In this document: one piece after another, positions 1 to 8,909 of the stretch
Position numbering within the stretch: position 1 is the stretch's first letter
How the letters are laid out: each line of letters begins with the position of its first letter
Origin: an uncultured Verrucomicrobiota bacterium
GTDB taxonomy: Bacteria; Verrucomicrobiota; Kiritimatiellia; RFP12; UBA1067
NCBI GenBank assembly: GCA_937901395.1
Contig: CALCDB010000028.1
Location: 1-18,333, forward strand
DNA length: 18,333 bases
Direction of reading: 5' to 3'
The notes under the pieces: model-generated
Databases searched by the model: none
What the model was told of the DNA's origin: nothing
The model's input: the letters and a program-made list of their open reading frames with translations, nothing else
Made by a program: the position numbers and the translations under genes

Positions 1-780
<780 letters not shown>

Positions 781-793
781 CTAAGGAGATTCA

Positions 794-811
794 AGGTCCT
801 TAACCGGACCT
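794..811 (+). other. Small hairpin just downstream of 16S
   Basis: AGGTCC (794-799) pairs perfectly with GGACCT (806-811) around a TTAACC loop. It has no U-tract, so it is not a terminator. It lies 14 nt after the mature 16S end and could be a processing stem in the rRNA trailer; that role is inference. Confidence 0.35.
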
Positions 812-871
812 ATGGTGAAACCTCATAACAAACATTTCTGTTTTCTCAAGCGCCTAACTAAAAGAGCGAGG

Positions 872-899
872 GCGCGGTTCTTAATCGAACCGCGCTTTT
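872..899 (+). terminator. Intrinsic terminator after 16S rRNA
   Basis: A perfect 9-bp GC-rich stem, GCGCGGTTC (872-880) with GAACCGCGC (887-895), closes a 6-nt loop and is followed directly by TTTT (896-899), then GTTATTTAT. This is a textbook rho-independent terminator. It ends the rRNA transcript 92 nt after the 16S 3' end, before any 23S gene, so the 16S here appears to be transcribed alone. Confidence 0.88.
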
Positions 900-907
900 G
901 TTATTTA

Positions 908-916
908 TGATATAAT
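908..916 (+). promoter_or_regulatory. Extended -10 promoter for pfk
   Basis: TGATATAAT matches the extended -10 consensus (TGN then TATAAT at 911-916). No good -35 lies 17 bp upstream, where the terminator stem sits, so the extended element would have to compensate. The predicted start of transcription near 923 leaves a leader of about 24 nt that holds the Shine-Dalgarno sequence at 933-939. Confidence 0.6.
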
Positions 917-946
917 ATCCGCATGTTCGAATAGGAGGGATATTAC

Positions 947-2281
947 ATGGTTGACATTATAGAGAAGATTCTTTCGGATCGAGAGAAATATAATTGTGAC
1001 GTAAAGGTCTTGGGGCCTTGTACAATCAAGTCGCCAGTGCGGCATCATGATTTTGTTCGAGAGGGTCAACGCATTTTGATTGATGTAGATTTTGACAAGA
1101 TAGGCAAGTGGGAGGAACGGCTTGGCCACATACCATCGTTTGAGCGGGCAGGTCCGCATGAAAAGATATTTCACGATCCGGCGTGGACACGCGTTGGAAT
1201 CGTAACCGCGGGGGGGCTTTGTCCTGGGCTTAACAATGTAATCAAGGGGTTAGTCGAGATTCTTGCAGCCGATTATGGAATCGAATCAATCTTTGGCATA
1301 CGTTATGGATACGCGGGGCTTTCGCCTCGTTATGGATATGCGCCAATTCCGCTTGATTTCGATTCCGTCGACTTGATTCACGAACTTGGAGGAACGGTGC
1401 TTGGTTCTTCGCGAGGTCAACAGCCGACGACCGAGATCGTCGATACGTTGGTCAGAATGAATATCAATATTCTATTTTGCATTGGCGGAGACGGGTCGCT
1501 TCGATGTGCGCACGAAATTGCGGAAGAAGTGCTAAGGCGTGGTCTTAAGATTTCAATCGTAGGCATACCCAAGACCGTTGACAACGACCTGTATTTCGTA
1601 GGGCGTTCGTTTGGCTTCGAGACGGCGGTAGGGGAAGCTACGGCAGTGATTCGGAATGCGCACATCGAGGCGAAGGGCGCGCATAATGGAATCGGGTTGG
1701 TGAAATTAATGGGGCGCGATTCCGGCTTTATCGCAGCATATTCGTCAATGGCGAATCCGGTCGTAAATTTTTGTCTGGTTCCGGAATCCGATTTTGAAAT
1801 CGAAGGCGAGCATGGATTGCTGTCCGCGATTGAAAGGCGCTTTGCGAGCGGCAAGGATCATGCGGTGGTAGTGGTGGCGGAAGGCGCTGGGCAGAAATTC
1901 TTCAACGAGAAGGTGGAGAAGGACGCATCGGGGAATATCCTAAAGAAAGATATCGGAGATTATTTGAAGAGGCGAATTGGAGAATACTTCAAGGCGAAGG
2001 GAGTGGAGCATACGGTAAAGTATTTTGATCCAAGTTACATGATTCGTTCGGTTGCCGCGAAAGGCACAGACGCGATACGTTGCTATATGTTGGCGCGAAA
2101 TGCGGTGCATGTGGCGATGGCAGGACGAACGGATTGCGTAATAGGTAGCAGCATGAGCGAACTTTACATGGCAGTTCCGATTGCGCTTGCGACCATAGAG
2201 AGACAAAAGCTCAATCTTTCCGGAGATCTTTGGCGCTGCGTAGTCGATTCGTCGGGGCAGGAGCATTTCTTCGGGCTTTGA
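947..2281 (+). CDS. pfkA: 6-phosphofructokinase, long plant/trypanosome-like type
   Basis: Phosphorylates fructose 6-phosphate to fructose 1,6-bisphosphate, the committing step of glycolysis, in the cytoplasm. The 444-residue protein has about 80 extra N-terminal residues, then the PFK core: TAGGLCPGLNN (87-97), IGGDGS (179-184), PKTVDND (208-214), MGRDSGF (255-261), LVPE (277-280) and AEGAGQ (311-316). In this family Gly in GGDGS points to ATP as donor (pyrophosphate enzymes usually have Asp there), whereas Lys in PKTVDND is shared by pyrophosphate enzymes and by plant and trypanosome ATP enzymes. ATP is the better guess. The start is fixed by AGGAGGG at 933-939, 7 nt before the ATG, the best Shine-Dalgarno in the first operons. 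Monocistronic: terminator upstream, new promoter at its stop codon. Confidence 0.92.
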   Translation: MVDIIEKILSDREKYNCDVKVLGPCTIKSPVRHHDFVREGQRILIDVDFDKIGKWEERLGHIPSFERAGPHEKIFHDPAWTRVGIVTAGGLCPGLNNVIKGLVEILAADYGIESIFGIRYGYAGLSPRYGYAPIPLDFDSVDLIHELGGTVLGSSRGQQPTTEIVDTLVRMNINILFCIGGDGSLRCAHEIAEEVLRRGLKISIVGIPKTVDNDLYFVGRSFGFETAVGEATAVIRNAHIEAKGAHNGIGLVKLMGRDSGFIAAYSSMANPVVNFCLVPESDFEIEGEHGLLSAIERRFASGKDHAVVVVAEGAGQKFFNEKVEKDASGNILKKDIGDYLKRRIGEYFKAKGVEHTVKYFDPSYMIRSVAAKGTDAIRCYMLARNAVHVAMAGRTDCVIGSSMSELYMAVPIALATIERQKLNLSGDLWRCVVDSSGQEHFFGL

Positions 2282-2306
2282 CCTAATTTCAAAAATCGTA
2301 TATAAT
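2278..2306 (+). promoter_or_regulatory. Sigma70 promoter for the purN operon, overlapping the pfk stop
   Basis: TTGACC (2278-2283) and TATAAT (2301-2306) are separated by exactly 17 bp, a near-consensus housekeeping promoter. The -35 box contains the TGA stop of the upstream gene. With the usual 6-7 nt from the -10 to the start of transcription, the RNA would begin near 2313, only about 5 nt before the purN ATG at 2318, so there is no room for a Shine-Dalgarno sequence. Confidence 0.78.
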
Positions 2307-2317
2307 ACAACATAGTC

Positions 2318-2932
2318 ATGGCCAAGTTAAATTTAGGAATATTGGGTTCTGGCGCCGGCTCGAATATGCAATCGATAATGGAGGCGATTGACGCAAGAGA
2401 GTTGGACGCCGAAATAAAGATCGTGCTGGCGGATTTTCCAGACGCGAAAATATTGGAGAGAGCGCGCAAGCATGGCATCAAGGCGGAATATCTTGATTGC
2501 GCTCCGTTCCGTACGAAGTTGGAAGGGATGGCGGAGGATAGGTGCATTGACAAGCTCAAGGAGGCCGGAGTAGATACGGTAGCGTTGGCTGGCTTCATGC
2601 GCATCGTAAAACCCAAGCTATTAAACGCGTTCCCCAATCGCGTCGTCAACATTCATCCGGCATTGCTGCCAGCGTTTCCCGGGGTGCACAGTTGGAAACA
2701 GGCGCTTGACTATGGTTGTAAAGTAGCAGGCGTTACCGTGCACTTCGTCGATGCCGGCACTGATTCGGGGCCGATAATCATCCAAAAAGCCGTGCCGGTA
2801 ATGGAGGATGATACACCGGAAACGTTGCACGCGCGAATTCAGGAGCAAGAGCACATCGCGTTTCCAGAGGCGCTCAGGATTATTGGATCTGGTAAGTATC
2901 GCATCGAAGGGAGGAGGGTAGTAATCGGTTAG
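2318..2932 (+). CDS. purN: Phosphoribosylglycinamide formyltransferase
   Basis: Transfers a formyl group from 10-formyltetrahydrofolate to glycinamide ribonucleotide, step three of purine synthesis. At 204 residues it has normal family length. The N-terminal ILGSGAGSNMQ (8-18) binds the phosphoribosyl substrate. The catalytic trio is Asn111 and His113 in NIHPALLP and Asp149 in TDSGPI. There is no Shine-Dalgarno; the ATG sits 11 nt after a consensus -10 box, so translation probably starts on a nearly leaderless mRNA. It leads an operon with the prenyl synthase 2 nt downstream. Confidence 0.95.
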   Translation: MAKLNLGILGSGAGSNMQSIMEAIDARELDAEIKIVLADFPDAKILERARKHGIKAEYLDCAPFRTKLEGMAEDRCIDKLKEAGVDTVALAGFMRIVKPKLLNAFPNRVVNIHPALLPAFPGVHSWKQALDYGCKVAGVTVHFVDAGTDSGPIIIQKAVPVMEDDTPETLHARIQEQEHIAFPEALRIIGSGKYRIEGRRVVIG

Positions 2933-2934
2933 TC

Positions 2935-3696
2935 ATGGAAGAAATGCTGGAATTAATTGAGCGAACCATAGATGAAGTGTTGATTAAAGGGCGGCCGGAA
3001 GTGCTTTCCGATGCGATGCGCTATGCGGTTGGGACTGGCGGGAAGAGGATACGCCCGCTTATATGCCTTGGATCGGCAATTGCAGTAGGCGGCAAGATGG
3101 AAGATGCGAAATATCCAGCAGTCGCGATAGAGCTACTACATAATTACACGCTTATACACGATGACTTGCCGGCGATGGACAATGATATCGAGCGGCGCGG
3201 CAAACCAACCGTTTGGAAGAAATTTGGCGAAGCCAATGCCATTCTAACCGGAGACGCGCTATTATCACTTGCGTATCAAGTTGCAGCTATGTCGCCACGT
3301 AGGGTCAAGGAAATAGTGGAGGTGTTAGGCGCGAAAGGAGTAGGCGTAGTTTGTGGGCAGGTTGAGGATATTACGCGAGGCGAGGGGGCGGATTATGATT
3401 ACATATACGAACACAAGACGGCGGATTTATTTATAGCGGCCGCGATGATGGGTGGATACGCCGGAGGCGGAAGCGCGGAAGAGGTAGCGCAATTGGAGCG
3501 CTTTGCGCTTAACCTTGGGTTGGCATTTCAGTACGAAGACGATTTGTTGGATGGGGATAGTCCTTATTCCATCGAAAAGACAAATTCGCTGGTGAAAAGC
3601 ACGACGGACGCGGCGATTTCGGCACTTTCACGACTTGGCGGGAACACAGTATTTTTGCAAAGCCTTGCGAACAAGCTAATTGGGAGGAGCAAATGA
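2935..3696 (+). CDS. ispA: Polyprenyl (farnesyl-type) diphosphate synthase, short form
   Basis: Condenses dimethylallyl/geranyl diphosphate with isopentenyl diphosphate to make prenyl chains for quinones and undecaprenyl carriers. Seen: GGKRIRP (35-41), the first Asp-rich motif DDLPAMD (76-82), the following RRGKPT (87-92), GQ (141-142) and the second Asp-rich motif EDDLLD (201-206). At 253 residues it is roughly 40 shorter than typical IspA, mostly at the N-terminus. The usual KxTY region after the second motif reads EKTNSLVKSTTDAA, a weaker match. Product chain length cannot be fixed from this. It starts 2 nt after purN and its stop overlaps the next ATG (ATGA), so translation is likely coupled. 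Confidence 0.9.
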   Translation: MEEMLELIERTIDEVLIKGRPEVLSDAMRYAVGTGGKRIRPLICLGSAIAVGGKMEDAKYPAVAIELLHNYTLIHDDLPAMDNDIERRGKPTVWKKFGEANAILTGDALLSLAYQVAAMSPRRVKEIVEVLGAKGVGVVCGQVEDITRGEGADYDYIYEHKTADLFIAAAMMGGYAGGGSAEEVAQLERFALNLGLAFQYEDDLLDGDSPYSIEKTNSLVKSTTDAAISALSRLGGNTVFLQSLANKLIGRSK

Positions 3697-5093
3697 AGTT
3701 AACATTCTATGGCGCTGCGCAGACGACGACCGGCTCCATGCATCTCGTGGAAGCGAATGGCAAACGGATTTTACTTGATTGCGGGCTTTATCAAGGGCAT
3801 CGCAAGGAGGCGTTTGAGAAGAATCGCAACATACCAATTGATCCAAAGACGATTGATTATGTAATTCTTTCACATGCGCATATTGATCATTCCGGCAATT
3901 TACCGCAATTGGTTCGCCAAGGTTTTAGGGGACGTGTTTTTGCGCGCCAATCCACCACTGACTTATGCGATATCATGCTCAGGGATTCATGCTTTTTGCA
4001 GAAGCGTGATTTGGAATATATCAACAAGCGTAGGCGCAAAGAGGGGAAGAAACTATTCGAGCCGCTTTACGATGAATCGGACGTCACGGCCTTGATGCAG
4101 TTATTCGTTCCCACTCATATGCACGCGCCACGAGAAATCGCACCTGGAATTACGCTCGAATTCTTCAATGCCGGACACATATTGGGGAGCGCATTAGTAC
4201 AACTTGACATCAAGAGCGATCATGGGCACAATCATCGATTGCTTTTCTCAGGTGATTTGGGGCAACCCAATCAACCAATATTGCGGCACTATGAATATCC
4301 ATCCGGCGCAGATATCCTATTGATAGAATCGACATATGCAGATAAGTTCCATCCAACGGCCGACGATGTTGAATTAAGACTTGAGAAATATCTTAAATAC
4401 ATAGATAGGCATAATTCCAAGTTGTTGATACCCGCATTTTCGGTAGGGCGGACACAGCAGATAATTTACTATCTAAACAAATTAAAGGAAAAGAACAAAG
4501 TTCCGCGCGAAGTAAAGCTCTATATAGATTCGCCGCTCTCGCAGAAGGCAACGAAGATATATGCCAATCATCGAGAGGTCTACAACGACGAGGCAAGAGC
4601 GATGTTGGCGGCGGGCAAGGATCCATTGCAGTACCCAGGTATGGTATACGTAGGCACGCCCGAAGAATCGATGGCGCTTAACGATATGTCAGGGCCGATG
4701 ATAATAATTGCCGCGAGCGGTATGTGCGAGGGAGGGAGAGTTCTGCATCATCTAAAACATTGCGTGCAGGATGAAGATAACATAATTCTCATTTGCGGAT
4801 TTCAGGCGGAGAATACATTAGGGCGACGAATCGTAGAGAAGCGCGAGGTCATTCGCATATTGGGGGAGGAAGTAGCGCTTAAGGCAAAGGTCGAAGTTAT
4901 CAATGCACTTTCTGCACATGCAGATCGAGCTGGATTAACTGATTGGCTTTGCGAGGTCAAGGATAATGTCAGGCACGCATTTGCGATTCATGGCGAGCCA
5001 GAAAAAGTTTCGGCGATGGTAACATTGATGAAGGAACATGGGGTTCCGAATGCGGTAGCACCGATACCAGGGCAAACATATAAATTTGATTAA
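3693..5093 (+). CDS. Metallo-beta-lactamase/beta-CASP RNA-processing exo/endonuclease
   Basis: A 466-residue member of the bacterial CPSF73/Ysh1-like RNases that cut RNA with two zinc ions. The zinc motifs are HAHIDH (61-66), His162 in GHILGS and Asp188 in SGDLG. The beta-CASP part shows motif A in ESTYAD (212-217), SVGRTQQ (250-256), SGMCEGGR (342-349), SAHAD with His409, and HGEP with His433. All expected catalytic ligands appear intact. It starts with GGGAGGAG about 5 nt upstream of an ATG overlapping the previous stop. Its place between isoprenoid and fucose genes gives no clear functional hint; a general role in mRNA turnover is the family-based guess. Confidence 0.92.
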   Translation: MKLTFYGAAQTTTGSMHLVEANGKRILLDCGLYQGHRKEAFEKNRNIPIDPKTIDYVILSHAHIDHSGNLPQLVRQGFRGRVFARQSTTDLCDIMLRDSCFLQKRDLEYINKRRRKEGKKLFEPLYDESDVTALMQLFVPTHMHAPREIAPGITLEFFNAGHILGSALVQLDIKSDHGHNHRLLFSGDLGQPNQPILRHYEYPSGADILLIESTYADKFHPTADDVELRLEKYLKYIDRHNSKLLIPAFSVGRTQQIIYYLNKLKEKNKVPREVKLYIDSPLSQKATKIYANHREVYNDEARAMLAAGKDPLQYPGMVYVGTPEESMALNDMSGPMIIIAASGMCEGGRVLHHLKHCVQDEDNIILICGFQAENTLGRRIVEKREVIRILGEEVALKAKVEVINALSAHADRAGLTDWLCEVKDNVRHAFAIHGEPEKVSAMVTLMKEHGVPNAVAPIPGQTYKFD

Positions 5094-5098
5094 GTGAT

Positions 5099-7114
5099 AT
5101 GAAATTCGATCTCATAGTAGTAACTGCGGCTAATTCGGCCCAAGCAAAGGGATATCGCGAACAACTCAAGGGGCGCTCAAAATTTTTAGTCGTGCCGGAC
5201 CCTGGCAATCGGCGAGTTGGTTCATTGGGGGCGACGGTAAACGCGCTAAGATTGATTCGCAATAGCGGGAGAGTGCTAATTTGTCATAGTGGCGGGGATG
5301 CAAAGAGAACGCCTGCTTATGCGGCGATGGGCAAGGCATTCGTGCCGATGCCGGATCGCAGGCCGATGATAGATCATATCATCGAGGAAATGGAGAAGTT
5401 GCCGAATGTGCCTGGTGTGTTCGGGTGTTGCGGAGACGTGATACCCTACCTTGACTATTCGCAGGTAAAATTTGCAAAATCCGGGGTTACGGGAGTCGCG
5501 TATCCAGATGGTCCGTGGCAGGCTCGGCGGCATGGAGTCTATATCGAGAAGGATGGCAAGGTAATTGATTTTCTGCAAAAGCCAAATGTGTGCAGGGGCT
5601 CTCATTTTATCGATACCGGAATATTGTATTTTGATTGGTCAACGGCCAAGAAGGTGAGCGCGCTACCTATCGCCGGAGATATTTACGAGCAATTCCCAAG
5701 GTTATTGTTGCAGGGCTTGGCACCATTCAGCGTGAGCTTAGTTCCAATGTGCAAGTTCTTTCATATTGGCTCTTCGCGTGAATTATTGAATCTTTTGGGA
5801 CATAACGGGGTAATAGTAGATGGGGTCGAGGCGCCAATTGATCATTTGGAAGGTGATAACATTGTCACTAATGTGCCGAAGGAATACGGAACGATTGCGC
5901 TTAAGCGGGGAGAGTGCCTAACCTCATTGCCATTGGGTAGAAATGAGTGGTACCATCTCAAATACAGGATAGACGATAATTTCAAGAGTGATGGACTTTG
6001 GCAGAAGCATGAGCTTGGCGAGAAAATGAAGCGCGTCAATCACGCGAGACTTTTGCAGACGCGAAGTTTTATTCGAGTAACCGCGCCAGTAAGAATTGAC
6101 TTTTCCGGGGGTTGGAGCGATACGCCGCCCATTTGCATGAAAGAAGGCGGGACGGTATTGGCGGCGGCGGTGACGTTAGACGGCGTGCGGCCAATTGAAG
6201 TTACGATAAAGTCGAGAAGGGACAAGTTGGTAAGGGTGGTGTCGCGCGATCTTGGTAAGCGAAAGATCATTCGAAGCGCGGCGGAGATCGCGGATCATCA
6301 TGATCCACATGATTGGTGCTGTCTCGTTAAGAGCGCATTGGCGGTAACAGGGTTTAAATTTGGCGAGCGAGGGCTTGATATCACGATTTCCGCGGATTTG
6401 CCGAAGGGCAGCGGAATGGGAACTTCGTCCATTCTCGGGGCGGCGACAATCGCCGCGCTCTTGCGGAGAGTCGACTATTCTGAAATAGGCGCGCTTACCC
6501 TGAAGTTGGAACAGGAAATGCGCACTGGCGGCGGGTGGGAAGATCAATTCGCGGGGATGACGCCTGGAATAAAGCTGATGAGAACCAAGCGGGGGATGCA
6601 ACAGCGAGTGGCGATTTCCAAGGTGAAACCGAAGCCGTCGTTTATATCCACGCTCAAGGAACGCTCGTTGCTTTACTTTACGGGGCAGAAGCGTATGGCC
6701 AGAAATGTGCTTAAACGAGTGCTTGGTTTTTACGCGGATAATCCGCACAACTTCGGTAAGATCCTGATCGGTTCACTGAAGCTTGGGGCGGAGAAAGCGG
6801 CGCAAGCAGCGGTCTCTGGCAATATACGGCAATTCGCCGATTGCATAAACGAGTATTGGCGTGACAAGAAACTTTTGGATGCCGGTTCCACCAATGAAAA
6901 GGTCGATGATATTATAGATGCAATACGTCCATACGTTTCAGCGGTGACCTTGGCTGGCGCAGGTGGCGGCGGATTTATGTATATTTTGGCGAAAAGTCGT
7001 TCAAATCGCGAGAGGATTCGTAAATTGTTGGAACGGAATCCGCCGAGTCCAACTTCAAAATTTTACAAATTTGATATTGATCTGCGTGGCATGACGATTG
7101 AAAATTTGGTATAA
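5099..7114 (+). CDS. fkp: Bifunctional fucokinase / fucose-1-phosphate guanylyltransferase, compact form
   Basis: Family role: phosphorylates L-fucose and joins the product to GMP, giving GDP-fucose for surface glycans. The N-terminal half (about 1-310) resembles fucose pyrophosphorylase, with DPGNRRVGSLGATVNALR (34-51). The C-terminal half (about 323-671) is a GHMP kinase: RIDFSGGWSDTPP (332-344), the ATP loop PKGSGMGTSS (435-444), TGGGWEDQFAG (476-486) and LAGAGGGGF (618-626). Bacteroides Fkp is about 950 residues, so this copy is some 280 shorter, mostly in the first half, and guanylyltransferase activity is less certain than kinase activity. A kinase for a related sugar, such as a heptose, is the main alternative. 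No Shine-Dalgarno is seen. It begins 5 nt after the RNase gene and ends the operon. Confidence 0.83.
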   Translation: MKFDLIVVTAANSAQAKGYREQLKGRSKFLVVPDPGNRRVGSLGATVNALRLIRNSGRVLICHSGGDAKRTPAYAAMGKAFVPMPDRRPMIDHIIEEMEKLPNVPGVFGCCGDVIPYLDYSQVKFAKSGVTGVAYPDGPWQARRHGVYIEKDGKVIDFLQKPNVCRGSHFIDTGILYFDWSTAKKVSALPIAGDIYEQFPRLLLQGLAPFSVSLVPMCKFFHIGSSRELLNLLGHNGVIVDGVEAPIDHLEGDNIVTNVPKEYGTIALKRGECLTSLPLGRNEWYHLKYRIDDNFKSDGLWQKHELGEKMKRVNHARLLQTRSFIRVTAPVRIDFSGGWSDTPPICMKEGGTVLAAAVTLDGVRPIEVTIKSRRDKLVRVVSRDLGKRKIIRSAAEIADHHDPHDWCCLVKSALAVTGFKFGERGLDITISADLPKGSGMGTSSILGAATIAALLRRVDYSEIGALTLKLEQEMRTGGGWEDQFAGMTPGIKLMRTKRGMQQRVAISKVKPKPSFISTLKERSLLYFTGQKRMARNVLKRVLGFYADNPHNFGKILIGSLKLGAEKAAQAAVSGNIRQFADCINEYWRDKKLLDAGSTNEKVDDIIDAIRPYVSAVTLAGAGGGGFMYILAKSRSNRERIRKLLERNPPSPTSKFYKFDIDLRGMTIENLV

Positions 7115-7115
7115 T
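7107..7115 (+). promoter_or_regulatory. Extended -10 promoter for the secretin operon
   Basis: TGGTATAAT is an extended -10 element whose TATAAT (7110-7115) overlaps the TAA stop of fkp (7112-7114). The -35 position (TGGCAT, 7087-7092, 17-bp spacing) is poor. The ATG follows after only 8 nt, so transcription would start at or within a base or two of the start codon: a candidate leaderless mRNA. Confidence 0.6.
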
Positions 7116-7123
7116 TAACGCCA

Positions 7124-8368
7124 ATGTTGAAGGATATACAGGTCGCCGCCTTCGAGGGTGGAGAGTTGCGCATGTTCGCGTCTGGAGAAAATGGACGTGA
7201 AGCAGTGTTGGCGTTGCCTTTGAACCGTCTAATAATTAAGATGGTTCGAGTTGGTTCCGGCGAGGATATTGTTGAAGTCGCCACTCCAATTCTCAAGGCC
7301 ATGAGCCCATTTCCCGATGAGCCGCTTACCATAAGTTGCGAATTGGTAAGTGAAAGCGAGGAAGGCAAGGTAGTAATTGCCGCCGCGTTGCCGGAAAGCG
7401 CCGCCGATGACATAGCGGACAAGTTGGACGAGGCGAAGTTGAATGTGACGCGAGTTGATTCATTGGCGATAGGTCAGTTGCGCGGCTTATGGGGCGTGAT
7501 AGGGGCGAAAGAGGGTGGCGTTCGCAAGTTGATACTGATAAAGTCAGTTGATTGCATATCCATGATCGTGCTTGACGGCGATAGACCGTCTGCGATTCGT
7601 GCGGTCGCGAATGAAGCGGAATTGAAGCGCGAGATCATGCTGGTGCTTTTGGAGGCGGAGGATTTTGGCGGCGCACGTGAGTTGGATGAGATTATCTACG
7701 TTACGTCGGGAGACGAGACTTCGCCGGAATTGAATTTGGGAGCCCCAATTAGGAATGTCAAGATAGGTAGCGATGCGGCGTTGGTCGGAGTGGCAGAGCG
7801 TAGCGATGATCCAAATGCGCTCAATGCCTTGCCTGATTCCTGGGCGCAAGTATTGGAAGATACGCGGTTCAAGGCCAAGCTCATAAAGTACTTGGCAGTT
7901 GCGGGGGGAGTTTGGGCGTTGATTATGGCCACGCTTTTAGGGGTTCCAATCGTGTATGACTACATGACCAAGCACCAGAAGTCGCTTACGAAGCAACATG
8001 ATAGGGCTTATCTCGAAGTCAGGGACATGAAGGACAAGGTCGAGTTGGTAAATAAGTACTCGAATCATGCTCACGGGGCATTGGAGATAATGAAGGCGAT
8101 ATCAGATCGTCTACCGCAGGGGATTACCTTGCAGAATTGGTCGTTCAAGCGCGATGATGGCGTAAGATTCTCGGGCGAGGCAGATTCGGAGCAGTTGGTG
8201 TATAGCTTTAAGGACGCGATGGCGGAGATGGTCGAACGGGATGAGGCCGATGAAGAGGATGAGGGCGTTCGTGTATTTCAAAAGGTTGACTTGAGAGGAC
8301 TATCATCAAGCAAGGATGGCAAATGGCGCTTTAACCTCGATCTTATCTACAAGGTGGAGGAGGAATAA
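7124..8368 (+). CDS. GspL-like inner-membrane assembly protein (PilM-PilN type fusion)
   Basis: Probable inner-membrane platform protein of a type II secretion or type IV pilus-like machine. Residues 1-240 look like a degenerate actin-like cytoplasmic domain (strand-rich, ALPLNRLIIKMVRV at 29-42). One membrane helix lies at 255-276 (LAVAGGVWALIMATLLGVPIV), then a short coiled coil (285-312) and a periplasmic ferredoxin-like domain (320-410). This order and the 414-residue length match GspL, which equals PilM joined to PilN. Primary sequence similarity is weak by eye; the call rests on architecture and on the GspM-like and secretin genes that follow. An acidic patch (ERDEADEEDE, 371-380) interrupts the last domain. 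Its stop TAA shares one base with the next ATG. Confidence 0.72.
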   Translation: MLKDIQVAAFEGGELRMFASGENGREAVLALPLNRLIIKMVRVGSGEDIVEVATPILKAMSPFPDEPLTISCELVSESEEGKVVIAAALPESAADDIADKLDEAKLNVTRVDSLAIGQLRGLWGVIGAKEGGVRKLILIKSVDCISMIVLDGDRPSAIRAVANEAELKREIMLVLLEAEDFGGARELDEIIYVTSGDETSPELNLGAPIRNVKIGSDAALVGVAERSDDPNALNALPDSWAQVLEDTRFKAKLIKYLAVAGGVWALIMATLLGVPIVYDYMTKHQKSLTKQHDRAYLEVRDMKDKVELVNKYSNHAHGALEIMKAISDRLPQGITLQNWSFKRDDGVRFSGEADSEQLVYSFKDAMAEMVERDEADEEDEGVRVFQKVDLRGLSSSKDGKWRFNLDLIYKVEEE

Positions 8369-8907
8369 TGAATACGATGTCGCTCAAAGAGAAAGCCGTG
8401 ATGGCGATGTTGGCGGTGGTCGTTATGTATGCGATTGCCGGCGCTACGTATTTCATGCATTCGAAGCAATCCTGGAAATCGGCGAAGAAGAACTATGAGA
8501 AGGCGAAGGCGGAATATGCTTCGCACATGAAATTGATAGGCGAGAAGCGCAAGTGGATTGATGATTACGAGGCGGCAAAGGCGATGATTCCCAGTTTCAA
8601 GAGCGGCACCGATACCGATACCACGTGGTATAAGATCATGGGTGAGATTGCGGAAAGAAGCGTATTGCGCATTCAAAACCGTGATAAGGGCGGAGATATA
8701 ATAGAGAACGGCGAAGTAAAAGAGCAGCCCATCGTTAGCGGTTGGGAGGGCTCGTTGGAGGCATTGGTGCGCTTCATGTATGAGATCGAGACTTCAGAAG
8801 ACGGGATGTTTGATTTCGCCAAGTTAGATTTTAAACCGAACTCAAAGAAGCCCGGGTATCTATCTGGTAGTTTTACTTTGAACTGTGCCTACATGATTAA
8901 GGAGTGA
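8368..8907 (+). CDS. GspM/PilO-like inner-membrane protein
   Basis: A 179-residue bitopic protein: short cytoplasmic N-terminus, one membrane helix at about 9-29 (KAVMAMLAVVVMYAIAGATY), a Lys/Glu coiled coil (33-70) and a small periplasmic domain (90-179) of the size of the GspM/PilO ferredoxin-like fold. Partner to the GspL-like protein encoded just before, linking the inner membrane to the secretin channel. The start is well supported by GGAGGAGGA 3 nt before the ATG, and the ATG overlaps the upstream stop. Function is inferred from architecture and position; no catalytic motif is expected. Confidence 0.7.
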   Translation: MNTMSLKEKAVMAMLAVVVMYAIAGATYFMHSKQSWKSAKKNYEKAKAEYASHMKLIGEKRKWIDDYEAAKAMIPSFKSGTDTDTTWYKIMGEIAERSVLRIQNRDKGGDIIENGEVKEQPIVSGWEGSLEALVRFMYEIETSEDGMFDFAKLDFKPNSKKPGYLSGSFTLNCAYMIKE

Positions 8908-8909
8908 GC

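Noticed and set aside
8904..8909. GTG start for the secretin two codons upstream
   Set aside because: It would sit inside the Shine-Dalgarno AAGGAG; ATG 8910 has correct spacing.
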